A stretch of 64,000 nucleotides of DNA from assembly GCA_905221605.1 (NCBI GenBank), contig CAJNDS010002259.1, positions 372,001 through 436,000 of the forward strand, in the 5' to 3' direction. Shown here piece after piece: positions 42,379-52,667 of the stretch. Both the position numbers and the translations under genes were made by a program. This DNA comes from Symbiodinium natans. Its lineage: Eukaryota; Sar; Dinophyceae; Suessiales; Symbiodiniaceae. How positions within the stretch are numbered: the first letter of the stretch is position 1; each line of letters opens with the position of its first letter. The notes beneath the pieces were generated by a model, which was given only the letters and a program-made list of their open reading frames with translations, was not told where the DNA came from and did not search any database.

Positions 42379-44452
42379 GACCAGAAGTCTGGAGCGTGGC
42401 ATTCCACCTACTCAGAATTTTTCCGTGAACCTTCACGCAGTAACCCAGACCCCTGGGAGGATCCGAATGGTAGATCCCCTAAAGGGCTCCTAAAGGTAAC
42501 CCATAATAGTAATGTACGGTACAGTTTTGGTGTTCTACTTTTTGGATCTTCCCAGGGGCTCGGCACTGAAGAGCAACCCAGTTTCAGAAAGTGGCTTTGG
42601 CCATGAGACACAACCCCTCCCCCGGGCCTTCTAAAAGTTGGGAAGGCAGCTCACCGAGAAAGCAGCATGATTAAGAGCAAAACCAAAACCCTAAGCCCTA
42701 AACCTAAACTCTAAACCCTAAACCCTAAACCCCACCCGCTTCGTGCTAGGAGGACCTGCTGGGCTCCTTGATATGGAAACTAGTATCCTCGGAAACCGCT
42801 CCACACTAAGCCCCTAAACTGGGATTTTCCCCTCTATAGTGACAGTCCTTACTAGGGATTACAGTACACCCTAGCATAATGCCGATTCAGGACTGTTAGT
42901 ATAAGCGGGAACATCCCAACCCCGGAACCCTGAACCCTAAACCCTAAACCTAAACCCTGGCTAGGTTCCTTTTGTCAACACCTATGAAGCAGGAGCGGGG
43001 TCTCGTCTTACTGGCTGGTTCTTAGTAAGGAAGGAGGGAATGAGGTACCCTATATAATCTCTTAAAGGGTATATACAGGGCCCTGATTCCTCCATTCCCT
43101 ACTAGGAACCAGGAGGGTTTAGGTATCTTCGGAGAAAACCAGTCCTAGCGCCGGCAGAGGCAGCGATTGGGACCGGCTCCCTTTCGTCGAGGCCAGCCTC
43201 GGAATTTCGGTTTAGGGAACAGGGTTTAGGGTTTGCGGTGAGGCCAGCCTGGCAATTTCGGGTGCAGGGAGTTTAGGACTTAAAGTCTTCTGGAGTATGG
43301 TGCCCCCCGGTAGGTCCAGGTTCCTTTATAAGGCCTGAAGCCAAACTCCAAACCTTACTCTGAGGGATTAAGGTTTAGGGGCTTCGGCTTGAGGACTTAG
43401 GGCTTTCGGAAACATGATTATTTGACACTGCAAACTTTGAGGGGAGGGTAGGATTGAGGGCTGCATTCCCTGTAGCAATCTTTCAGACTACCGGATTGAA
43501 AGCCTGCATCCTTCGCGGTATACGAGTAGACCTTATGAACCCTACACCCCCTGAGCGCGAGCCCCAAAGCTACGGCAAGAAAGGCTTAGAGGCTTAGAGG
43601 TAGGGTTTAGGGTTCAAGGTTTAGGGTTTTAGGGTTTTAGGGTTTTAGGGTTTTAGGGTTTTAGGGTTTTAGGGTTTTAGGGTTTTAGGGTTTTCGGGTT
43701 TTCGGGTTTTCGGGTTTTAGGGTTTTAGGGTTTTAGGGTTCTAGGGTTTTAGGGTTTTAGGGTTTTAGGGTTTTAGGGTTTTAGGGTTTTAGGGTTTTAC
43801 CTCCCGTAAAGCAGCAGGATGGGGACCCCGGCTGCAGGAGACATTGAAAATGTGCGAGGAAGATGGCAAAAAAGCACCCACAGCTTTCACAAGTGCACGG
43901 TAAGTAACCCTAAACCCTAAACCCTAAACCCTAAACAGGAGGCCGAAAAGAGCCAGAAGCACAGCCACGCAGAAACGCGAGAGTGTCAACGAACAAGACG
44001 GGTCTGCCCTAACCTTAGGGGATTCGGGACAGGACACCTCCTTTGCTGATGCCGCAAATGAGTATATATATATATATATATACATATGTATGCGTCAGAA
44101 GCTGATATATTTGTACATTGACCCAAGTTATACCTGCCCATGAACCAAAACAAGAGTTTTCGCAAAAGCTGCAAGCGAAGCAGGGGCAGAACCTTCTCAA
44201 CGGCCTGGAGCTCAGGTAGGAATTTCGGGGTTTCGGGCTTACAGTTTGCGGTCTGTAGCATGGGCCATCATATAGCTAGGGCTGCCAAGATGACGACTTG
44301 TGCGCCCCAAGCCCTAAACCTTACAGTAGACCCTCAACCCATGCCCTACACCCGAAACCCTAAACCCCTAAGGTTCTGGAAGCTGCAGTGGGGCCGATGT
44401 CACGAAGAGGCCCGAATGCGGCCACACGCCCCTCAGGGACGAGCTGTCTTAA
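42379..44452 (+). CDS. Unknown hydrophilic protein, nine 3' exons with stop
   Basis: No family recognised. Phase-consistent exons: 42379-42447, 42556-42599, 42646-42664, 42750-42762, 43160-43191 + 43243-43263, 43838-43899, 43939-44061, 44184-44215, 44373-44452; stop TAA 44450-44452. The product reads ..DQKSGAWHSTYSEFFREP.., GLGTEEQPSFRKWLW, QLTEKAEDLLGSDWDRLPF, VEASLAISGETLKMCEEDG, a basic PKRARSTATQKRES patch, an acidic/Ser stretch GDSGQDTSFADAAN, and a tail with CGHTPLRDELS. The PKRAR patch could be nuclear targeting (inference). Donors: GA, GC, GC, GC, GC (43192), GC, GT, GT, GT; all acceptors AG|G. Introns hold MITE M, ITS, a 39-bp telomere-repeat intron and a TA microsatellite. The first exon start and the 13-nt microexon 42750-42762 are the weakest points. 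Confidence 0.5.
42450..42558. mobile_element. MITE family M copy 1 (candidate intron)
   Basis: Ends CCCTGGGAGGATCCGAA / TTTTGGATCTTCCCAGGG. Right end CCCAG would be the acceptor for the 42556 exon. Relative: 55352-55490. Confidence 0.7.
42818..42921. mobile_element. MITE family C copy
   Basis: TGGGATTTTCCCCTCTATAG ... CAGGACTGTTAGTATAAG CGGGAACATCCCA. Confidence 0.75.
43015..43112. mobile_element. MITE family F, uninterrupted copy
   Basis: CTGGTTCTTAGTAAGGAA ... GGTACCCTATATAATC ... GGGCCC ... TTCCCTACTAGGAACCAG. Serves as the empty-site reference for 63433-63562. Confidence 0.85.
43192..43242 (+). other. 51-bp telomere-like intron with 22-bp duplication
   Basis: GAGGCCAGCCT..(G/C)AATTTCGG at 43189-43210 and 43240-43261 (20 of 22). 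The insert is TTTAGGGAACAGGGTTTAGG plus GTTTGCG. GC donor in the left duplicate, GTGAG acceptor before the right GCC; joining gives VEASLAIS in frame. Confidence 0.65.
43622..43799 (+). repeat. (TTTTAGGG)n array, 8-bp unit
   Basis: About 22 units of TTTTAGGG, with three TTTTCGGG in a row (43692-43715) and one TTCTAGGG. Distinct from the 7-bp unit used elsewhere. Confidence 0.97.
43900..43938 (+). other. 39-bp intron made of telomere repeat (GTAAGT...ACAG)
   Basis: Sequence is GTAAGT, then AACCCTAAACCCTAAACCCT and AAACCCTAAACAG. Flanking exons join in phase 2 and stay open for about 60 codons together. Confidence 0.7.
44062..44090. repeat. (TA)n microsatellite at a 5' splice site
   Basis: GTATATATA... 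begins at the GT donor of the 43939-44061 exon. Confidence 0.85.
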
Positions 44453-45083
44453 AGTATATGAAGCAGGGTCTATATTTCTATCCCTGATCAGGAGGTTATG
44501 ATTCCGGATTTAGGGTTTAAGGTTTATATGACTATCCCGTATCAGGTTTTTTTTGTTAAACTTGGTTTAGGGTTCAGGGTTGAGGGCTATATGAAGCAGC
44601 GATTATGTATATCACTGCTATTGCTGAGTGAACCAGGGTTCCTGATGCATACTGGTGAGTGTATATAATTGTCATTTTGGGGATACTGGTAACCCTAAAC
44701 CCTACTTCATTTGGGGTTTGGGGACTTGGAGTCTATATTGGGGCATCTTAAAATCATGGTGTTGTTTTCTGGGGTACCCTAGATGTAAGGCTTCGTGCTG
44801 TACGAGATGGAACCCGCCAAAGGGAGGGGGGGGGGGGGGGCGCCCAATGTGCAAAACTTGCTATATCGCGAGGGCCCAGACTACGCCCTTTCAGAATCCT
44901 ATAAAGGGGTTTTTTGGAAGAGCCTACTAAAAAAAGTAGGTTTCGGGTTCTTAAGGTAACCCCTACCCCGAACCCTAAGCCATAAACCCTAAAGCCTAGT
45001 CCCTAAACCTAAAACCCTCAACCCTCAACCCTAAACCCTAAACCCTAAACCACCCTAAACCCTAAACCCTAAACCCTTGAAAG

Positions 45084-46768
45084 GCCTGGGCCGGGTGCGC
45101 GCCGCACGCGGAAGAAGCACCAGCGCGTTCTTGAGCTGCGCTGTTGGGTTTAGGGTATAGGGTTTAGGGTTTAGGGCTTAGGGCTTGGGGCTTGGGGTTT
45201 GGGGTTTAGGGTTTAGGGTTTACTGCTTAGGGTATAGGATTTTGGATGGTTCCTCAAACCTAAACATCTGAAAAGCCTCAGCCCTGAACCTTAAACCCAG
45301 GAGCTTGAGGGCTTTTTGGTGAACTTTAGGGTTCGGGTTGTGAACTAGAGGGCTTTCAGGTTGGTGTTTTTCGCCTCGTGTTCTTTTCGAGACGTGTGTT
45401 TCAGGTGGTGTTTGCAGATTCTTGTTGAACATGGTTGGTCTGGGTGGCGCTTCTTGTAGCTTGTCGCGTTTACTTCCCAAAACAGCAATCAGAACGAGCC
45501 ACCAACAGGCAACCAAGCGCGCATAACCCTGCAAAGCAACAAAGGCCAATTCGTATGTATGCCCGAGAGTGCAATCGACTTAGGGTTTGGGGGGTCACGG
45601 CTTAGGATGTAAATTCGTGAAACCTGAAAGTCCTGTAAGTACCGAGGTGTTCGGAGCTTGACCCCGTGCTTGAGCCATGTGAGACGGCCCACGTACTGTA
45701 TCGATGAGACATCTGTTTGGCTGACTTTTGACAGCATAAACCGTGTGTATGTATGGTGTATACATCTATATATATATATATATATGGAGCATATATATAA
45801 ATATATATATATATAAATATATATAAATATATATATATATATGGAGCATATATATATATATATATACCTATACAGATACATGCACTTAGATTACATTGAG
45901 TGGCTTTGTGGGGGCAGCTCTTAGCATGGGCACTTCGAGGTCCCGATAAACCCCCTAGCCTCTAGTTAGCTTCGCTCCCTCGAGTATTCCAAATACCCGA
46001 AACCCCAGACCCTCAACCCTAAGCCCTAAGCCCTAAGCCCCAAACCGCAAAAAATTAAAGGGAAGCCCAATAATCCAGGTGCGCTTCGGCGTGTTCAAGG
46101 GTATCTGGAGGTTTCCCTGAGCCCATGCCCCATACCCTGACCTCTACACTCCTATTAACCCTCAACCATGTACACGCCAAACCCCAAACCCCAAACCCTA
46201 AACCCCAGAACCCTAAATCCTAAAACCCTCAACCCCAAACCCTAATCCCTAAACCCTGAACCCTAAACCCTAAACCCTAAACCCTGAACCATAACCCCTA
46301 GACCCTAAACCCTAGACTGCCCCTGACCGCATGTTCATCCAAGGCAGAAGTGGGCGCAGATCGACCGCCCGTGCAGCTGCAGGTGGAGGTGGCGGCCGCC
46401 GGTGTAGGGGTTTGGGGTTTATTGGGTTTTGGGTTTGGGGTTTGGGGTGTGGGGTGTGGGGTGTGGGGTGTAGGGTTAGGGTTTATAGGGCTTAGGATTT
46501 TTTGTTTATTAAAAGCCCCCCACTCAGAAGCGCCTAACCCTAAACCCAAAGCCCTAAGCCCTACACCCTAAACCCCCCCCCCACCCCCTTAAGAACCCTA
46601 AGCCTCTACAGCCCAAGCCTTCTAAAACACCTAACCCCCCGAACCTCGTAAAACGCCCTAAAGCCTCAACTGAAGCCCTAAGAACGCCACAGGCCTCTGG
46701 CTTGCGCAGGGAGCACGAAGACAGCCAAGGCGCGGAGCACAGCCAAGGCGCGGAGCGATGACGAATAG
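45084..46768 (+). CDS. Unknown protein, basic C-terminus in three exons
   Basis: Exons 45084-45147, 46344-46401, 46710-46768 join in phase to the stop TAG at 46766-46768. Readings: PGPGARRTRKKHQRVLELRCW, AEVGADRPPVQLQVEVAAAG, STKTAKARSTAKARSDDE. The last exon holds two repeats of a (ACA)GCCAAGGCGCGGAGC unit. Very basic, possibly nucleic-acid binding (inference from charge). The first donor is GTTTAGGG, i.e. the start of a TTTAGGG tract. Upstream exons not identified; relation to the gene ending at 44452 unknown. Confidence 0.4.
45148..45222 (+). repeat. ITS, TTTAGGG orientation, starting at a candidate splice donor
   Basis: GTTTAGGGTATAGGGTTTAGGG..., with TTGGGGC variants. Confidence 0.85.
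45765..45865. repeat. (TA)n microsatellite with GGAGC insertions
   Basis: Two ATATGGAGCATATATA palindromic junctions inside TA repeats. Confidence 0.9.
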
Positions 46769-46867
46769 AAGTCCCTGAAACCTGTGCCAGCGCTCTTGGG
46801 GTTTAGGGTTTGGGATTTAGGTTTAGGGATTAGGGATTAGGGTTCAGAGTTAAGGGTTTAGGGTTTA

Positions 46868-47012
46868 GGGGTAGCCACATGGTCCCAGAGTATGAGCCCT
46901 TAAATGGGGACCCCTTCTATACCCCTTGCATGCCCTATACAACCCAAGGGCCCTTACTTCAGAACTCTCTAAGGAAGTAACGCACCATATTCAGGGACCA
47001 TATAACTAACCT
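46868..47012. mobile_element. MITE family E copy
   Basis: TAGCCACATGGTCCCAGAGTA ... GGGACCATATAACTA. Confidence 0.65.
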
Positions 47013-47231
47013 TCGAAGTACAGGAGCGACCTCGAACCAGGGGCCCCTCAACCTTGAACCCTAAATCCTAAACCCTAAACCTTGAACCCTAAACCCTAAA
47101 CCCTAAGGGGATCAAGGGTGGGAACCTCTAGGACCCAGATCCTTGGGCCCTTTATTCCTTTCTCTTTAGGGGCCCTTGCGCCTTTTTACTTAAGGTGTGT
47201 TCTTACTGTTCCCTTCTTGGAAGCTTATCTT

Positions 47232-47555
47232 TTAGACTTTTAGCTGTGCTTGCTTAAGCAGTTCAAAATCTCTGTGCTTATCGTCACCAAGGGCCCGCCG
47301 CTCTTTCGAGTATCTTAGGGGTTTTATTGGTCCAAACTCTGGCCTCAATTCCCGCCTCGCAAGGGGTAGGTCAGGAGCGTATGATTTGGGCATCGGTCCT
47401 AGATGATAAGTAGTAATGAATCGCAGTTTTCTGCTGCAGCCTCCAAAAGCATCCGCGAGCACATCGTATAACTACTTGTAAGCAATTCCAAATCTCTGTG
47501 CTTCTCGTCCTCGCAGGCCGGCAGTCCTTCCATTATTCATGTAGCCTTCAGCATT
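47232..47555 (-). pseudogene. Duplicated coding-like fragment, - strand
   Basis: A 76-aa - strand frame (47232-47462) ends DDKHRDFELLKQAQLKV. A second, degraded copy at 47477-47555 reads DEKHRDLELL in the same orientation. The shared DNA AAGCA.TTC.AAATCTCTGTG CTT.TCGTC shows a local duplication. No family recognised. The only coding-like - strand unit right of 1.5 kb, so possibly a retro-copy or chance. Confidence 0.25.
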
Positions 47556-47923
47556 TCCAAATTTGTTGGGCCCTCACTTGTTGTCTTTACATTTGTGTCT
47601 TTTGTCGTACATGTTTTGAAGTCTTGGCTCCCGTAATGGAAAGTAGTCTTCTTTAAATTTCGGGGGCTTTATTAATCAGATCCCTGGATTAGAAGGGCGC
47701 CAGCAAGTACAGGCCCTAAACTCTAAACCCATGAAACTCGCCCAAGACTGAAGGATCGGGCTCCGAACGCGACCATGGCAGCTCGGCTTCGCCCCTCGGC
47801 GAGAACAGCACTTTAGGGGGGACGGGGTGTGCTTTGAAGGTTCTTGGTTTGTTTTTATTTTTTTCTGGATTTAGGGTTTACGGTTTAGGGTTTAGGGGTG
47901 TGCGTTGGAGGTGGTTATAGTTG

Positions 47924-48019
47924 GGATGTTGCCCCCTTTGTATGCACAGTCCTGATTAGGGATGATACTAGGGAGTACTATAACGCCTCTTAAGGACTGT
48001 TATGTATAAGGGGGAGCAG
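47924..48019. mobile_element. MITE family C copy
   Basis: GTTGGGATGTTGCCCCCTTTG ... AAGGACTGTTATGTATAAGGG GGA. Confidence 0.7.
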
Positions 48020-48039
48020 TGCGCTACAAGTTTATAAAC

Positions 48040-48318
48040 CCCTAAACCCTAAACCCTAAACCCTAAACCCTAAACCCTAAACCCTAAACACTAAACCCTA
48101 AACCCTAAACCCTAAACCCTAAACCCTAAACCTGAATAAGGTTCTAGCAGTTTATGGGCTCAGATGGGTTGAGGTCTCAGGGTTGGGCACGAATGCGGGG
48201 GTTTTAAGGCTTTAAGCTCAGGGGCTTCAGGGGCGTCGAGTCCACCCTAAACCCTAAACCCTAAACCCTAAACCCTAAACCCTAAACCCTAAACCCTAAA
48301 CCCTAAACCCTAAACCCT
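48040..48318 (-). repeat. Two ITS tracts, CCCTAAA orientation
   Basis: 48041-48132 (~13 units, one CACTAAA) and 48244-48318 (~10 units), separated by 110 bp of unique sequence. Confidence 0.95.
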
Positions 48319-48489
48319 CGTGTTTGGGGTCTCAGGTTTCGGCGAGGGTCAGGGGTAGTTCCGAGCCTTAGGGCTTGAGTTTAGGGCTCCTTGAAGCCGA
48401 AGGAAGCCCTAAAACCTAAACCCGGGGTTTAGGGTTTGGGGTTTAGGGTTTAGGGTTTAGGGTTTAATTAGGGTTTACGCAGGCACACA

Positions 48490-48835
48490 CCGATGCGGTG
48501 GCACCACTTGATGCACATTTACACCAAGGCAGAATTGGTTGAGAAGGCATCCGAGATGGATGTTGCCAAGCTGCCACAAACTCCAAAGCAGCAGTGGCGC
48601 GCATCCTCGCTGCCTTCCTCACGAAGCCCTTGCACCTGACTTCGCTGCTCCAACCGTCCCCCCCTTCCCTCAAAGCAAGATGAGACAGTGCGCTTCTTCA
48701 AGTCCTACAATGCCGAGATACGCCAACAAATCACCAAGAACACCGCGAACACATTGTGCGTGGGTGGGGCAACGAAGCTGGCCAAGCCTACTTGCAAGTT
48801 CACGGGTGGCTAGAAGAAGTATGTGTCGGGTTAAT
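48490..48835 (+). pseudogene. Frame-broken coding-like block
   Basis: Three consecutive + frames look protein-like: MRWHHLMHIYTKAELVEKAS (from 48492), VARILAAFLTKPLHL (about 48594-48640), and DETVRFFKSYNAEIRQQITK then NTANTLCVGG (48680-48812, ending TAG). They are not joined by obvious splice sites; a decayed gene or retro-copy is likely. A - strand frame (48464-48673) is also open. Product unknown. Confidence 0.3.
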
Positions 48836-49444
48836 ATGTATTTACTCTGCTTTGGAGTCCCAGTACAGAGTTTGGACGTTTAGAGCTACTCTGCCTGTAA
48901 CCCTACTCCCCAAAACCTTCAACCTTAATGCCCGAAAGCAAACACAAGACACGAAGCCCGAAACTGAGTCCTTTGGACCTTTTGCCCCTCAAGAAAGCCT
49001 CTAACCATTCGAGTTGCTCAAGACCCCTCCCCACAAGAAGAAGAAGAAGAATAAGAGTCATCATCATAATCATGATTTTTGTGAAAGAAAAAGAGGCTCA
49101 GCAAGAAATCCTTACATAGAAAATGAGCCCGAAGCTTCCTCAAGGCGAAGGCACACACAAAGAAATTCCTCCGAACCTCCACCTCTAAGTGCCGCTAAAG
49201 CACCAAACCCTAGAAACCCTACACCACCCCAACTCCACAACCCGTTTCGCTGACACCCTAAGCTTATATTTGGCTTGCTGTGCGCCTGAGATCGAAGAGC
49301 CCGGAGGTCCCGAAATAGGGTGTCGTGGTTTGGGGTTGTCGAGTTTGGGGTGTGGGCACCCGGGTGTGAGCAAATTCGAAACCCAGACCCCCAACCTTAA
49401 TATGAATTTTGTAAGGGGGTACCAAAATCCATACTAAGGACTGT

Positions 49445-49733
49445 TAGGGTTTAGGGTTAGGGTTTAGGGTTTAGGGTTTAGGGTTTAGGGTTTAGGGTTT
49501 AGGGTTTAGGGTTTAGGGTTTAGGGTTTAGGGTTTAGGGTTTAGGGTTTAGGGTTTAGGGTTTAGGGTTTAGGGTTTAGGCACATCCCTGAGTAGGTTCA
49601 AGCCCTGAATAGCTCTGAGGCCACAGCCCGTTGTCAAAGATGTGGCGGCCCGGGGGCTTACACCCTAAACCCTAAACCCTAAACCCTAAACCCTAAACCC
49701 TAAACCCTAAACCCTAAACCCTAAACCCTAAAC
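49445..49733. repeat. Head-to-head ITS pair (TTTAGGG)n ... (CCCTAAA)n
   Basis: TTTAGGG ~19 units (49445-49580), 81 bp of unique sequence, then CCCTAAA ~10 units (49662-49733). The left tract starts inside a MITE C remnant (CATACTAAGGACTGTTAGGG). Confidence 0.95.
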
Positions 49734-49835
49734 TGCCCTAAACCCGACACCGGGGCCCAAGAACCCTGTCCGTTCCAGTTTACAAGGTTTATTGCTCGGG
49801 TTTGGGTCTCGGGTCTTGAGGTCCAAGGATAAGCT

Positions 49836-49971
49836 TCGGTAGGCCCTTGGGACATCTTACGTTTTCCCTTATTGGGGCTTAAGAGGATCATATTCAGGAC
49901 AATTAACCCTAAACCCTAAATCCTAAACCCTAAACGCTTGTTAGGGCCATCCTGGAAGAGCCTTCAGCTGG
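49836..49971. mobile_element. MITE family J copy interrupted by an ITS
   Basis: GGCCCTTGGGACATCTTACG ... GAGGATCATATTCAGGACAAT, then five CCCTAAA units (49906-49935), then GCTTGTTAGGGCCATCCTGG. Copy J3 (56099-56197) has TATTGTTCAGAGGGTTTTTA at that place. Confidence 0.7.
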
Positions 49972-50704
49972 TGCAGGGATGCATGTGCACGAACTCAGGC
50001 AGATTAGGGTTTAGGGTTTGGGGTTTAGGGTTCAGTTCCGGGTTTAGGGTTTAGGGTTTAGGGAGGAGATTCCTCTGCGGGACTGGCATCCTTGCGATTT
50101 ATAGGACTTTTTTGGGGGGTTCTTGAGCAAACGAGTGACGGCACACTAAAGCTCCTACGGAGGTGTTATGAAAAGCTTGGGTAGGTTTCCGTAAATCCCG
50201 TGTGGAGTACCCCTTGTAGGGCGGCAGCCTTATATAAAAGAAAGAAGGATCCCCAAAAGGGGCCCTGCTTGAGAGGACTACCCACTCCTTGTGTCTGCTG
50301 AAGCGCCCGCAGATTTGAGAGCGTGGTAAGGGCCTACTCTTCGGGCTTGCAAGGCTGGGGGTTGACTAGGGCTTGTGGCTCACTTAGGGTTTCGGGTTTA
50401 GGCTAATTAGGGTTTAGGGTTTAGGGTTTAGGGTTTAGGGCTTAGGCTTTGGAATTTCGTGATAAGGAGTCCGAAAGCCTGGAGCATGCAAGCTGTTCAG
50501 CTCGGGCCTCCCTCAAGCCCTGAATCTCGAACCCTAAACCCGAAACCCTAAATCCTACACCCCAAGTCTCCTTATCCTAAACCCTAAACCCTAAACCCTA
50601 AACCCGAAGCATAAGGGTTTAGGTTTGCACCGCTAAGGCCCCGACTGCAGCCGAGAAACGAGGTGGGCTCTAGCGGTTTATACGTAAGGGCTTTGGGATT
50701 AGGA

Positions 50705-50775
50705 TGAGGGTTTAGGGTTTAGGGTTTAGGGTTTAGGGTTTAGGGTTTAGGGTTTAGGGTTTAGGGTTTAGGGTT
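50705..50775 (+). repeat. ITS, TTTAGGG orientation, ~10 units
   Basis: Pure array. Nearby short tracts at 50405-50440 and 50576-50606 (CCCTAAA). Confidence 0.95.
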
Positions 50776-51689
50776 AAGGGTTAGGGTTTAGGGATTAGGG
50801 TTCGTATGATCAGGGTCGCTTTTAGAGTCAGAGCTCATGCAGCTTGGGCTGGCTTCGTTCACTTAGGGCTCGCGCCCAGCAGAGCTTCGGGAATTCAGGA
50901 GTTCAAGATTTAGGCCCCCTAAATTTAAATCCCGAAACCTAAACCCTGAACCTTAAACCTTAAACCCTAAACCCTATCCCTAAACCCTAAACCCCGGAGT
51001 AGGTTGCGCTTGCGAAGGTTTGGTACGGGACTAGAGGGCGAGAAGGACCTAGGCGAGCTCTCATTCACTTGTTTAAAGTTCCGTCCTCTTTACTAGAACA
51101 CCGAGTATGCCTTAAATTCTTTTTGTAGGGATTAGGTGCTCAAACCAAGAAGGGTACCCATTTCATTCCTAGGTTACTCTTGGGTCTAGTCTATCAGATT
51201 ACAAACGACCCTTTTCATTCCTAGGTTTCTTCTTGCTCCTCTGCTCTAAGATCGGGATGATCTAGGGAACCCTATACCCCCCAAACCCTAAACCTGAAAC
51301 TGTGCTCTAGCTGCCATCCTCACCCCTAAACCCTAAGCAGTACTCCACAAGAGCTTCCCATTGCTTTCACCGGGCACTTCTGAAATGAGCACTTCGTGCT
51401 GCAACTTCCTTTCACAAATGGCTTCTTGCGCACTTCTAACCCCAAACCCGAAAAAAAGCAACCTTCAACCCTTAAACCCTGCGCGTGCTCTCGGGGGGGA
51501 GGGGCGGCGAAAGGGATGCCCGGCAACCCAGGACTCCCTGACTCCTTGCTGTCTCGTTTTGTTGACGAGTTGTTGCCTGCGCATTGGCCCACAACCCGTT
51601 GGGGGCATTCCAGTGGGTTATTCTAAACCAGGGTCCTTAAAGAAGGTCACTCCGTGCTGCAAACCTCAGTTGTGACTACCTATGAGGAA

Positions 51690-51779
51690 ACCCTAAACAC
51701 TGAACCCTAGACCCTAAACCCTAAACCCTAAACCCTAAACCCTAAACCCTAAACCCTAAACCCTAAACCCTAAACCCTA
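51690..51779 (-). repeat. ITS, CCCTAAA orientation, ~12 units
   Basis: Degenerate start, then pure. Confidence 0.95.
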
Positions 51780-51816
51780 CTTCCTTAAAAGCGGCCACTG
51801 AAACCAGAGCCTCGAG

Positions 51817-52013
51817 GTGCCGCGCTTGCAAAGCTGAACAAGCGACTGAAGGCTGGCCCAGAAAATGTCCGCGGCTCAGGGTGCGTTCCATGTTGGTGTT
51901 CGGGGTAGGGTTTAGGGTTTAGGGCGTAGGGTTTCGGGTTTCGGGTGTAGGGTTTAGGGTTTAGGGTTTAGGGTTTGGGGCGCCTTCGGCTTCGTTATGT
52001 ACGAGAGCTTCTG
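51817..52013 (+). CDS. Candidate exon pair with an RNP1-like motif
   Basis: Exon 51817-51880 (AG|G start, GT donor) reads AALAKLNKRLKAGPENVRGS. The next 91 bp is TTTAGGG-type repeat; its last TTTAG would be the acceptor for 51972, giving VWGAFGFVMYESF and stop TGA (52011-52013). GAFGFVMYES resembles the RNP1 motif of RNA-recognition domains ([KR]-G-F-[GA]-F-V-x-[FY]), but one short match is weak. Phase agrees across the junction. Confidence 0.3.
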
Positions 52014-52039
52014 AGAATCTGGATCTCGGCAGTGGGACC

Positions 52040-52325
52040 GTGCTTCGAGTCCGGAGCTTTTAGCTGGCTTTGGGAAACAACTCTGCGTGGAGCTTTGAGC
52101 TGGCTTTGGAAGCCGAGTCCAGGAGCTTTCAGGTGGCTTTGAGAAGCGACTTGGAAGACGAGTCCCGGAGCTTTCATTTGGCTTTGGGAGACTGTTGCCC
52201 GTGGAGTTTTTAGCTGGCTTTGGAAGACGAGTCCCAGGGCTTTCAGTTGGCTTTGGGCGACGATTTTCCGTTACAGCTTTGCGCTGGCTTTTGAAGACGA
52301 GTCCCGGAGCTTTTGGCTGGTGTAT
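52040..52325. repeat. Minisatellite, ~37/75-bp unit
   Basis: Seven to eight copies of GGAGCTTT.AGCTGGCTTTGG.. and GACGAGTCCC, alternating in two flavours (with or without TGCCCGT). Confidence 0.8.
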
Positions 52326-52577
52326 GAGGCTGGGGGAGGGGGGGGTGGGGGAGGGGACGAAACAGCGGGGGAGTTTATTGGAAGGGGGGGGGGGGGGGGG
52401 GTTTCAAGGGGCTGAAGGTTCTGTACGATACTCCCCACGACTCTTGAAGGCTCCCGAAGCTTCCTTAGGGTTGGTTCCCAAGGTTCCTACCCCCCAAGAA
52501 CCCCCTCCTTTATAGGACCCTACAACCCACCCTGAGGTGGGCCTTCAATCCTGCCTTCAACAGCCCACATCCTGCGA

Positions 52578-52667
52578 CTATTTGCTTAAGAACCAGAAAT
52601 ATAATCCTACCTTTTAAGGGCAATATGGGGTTGATTCTCTTTTTTTGGGGGGTTCTCAAGCAAATAG
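52578..52667. mobile_element. MITE family K copy 1
   Basis: Ends CTATTTGCTTAAGAACC / GGTTCTCAAGCAAATAG. Copy 2 at 58809-58908. Confidence 0.8.
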
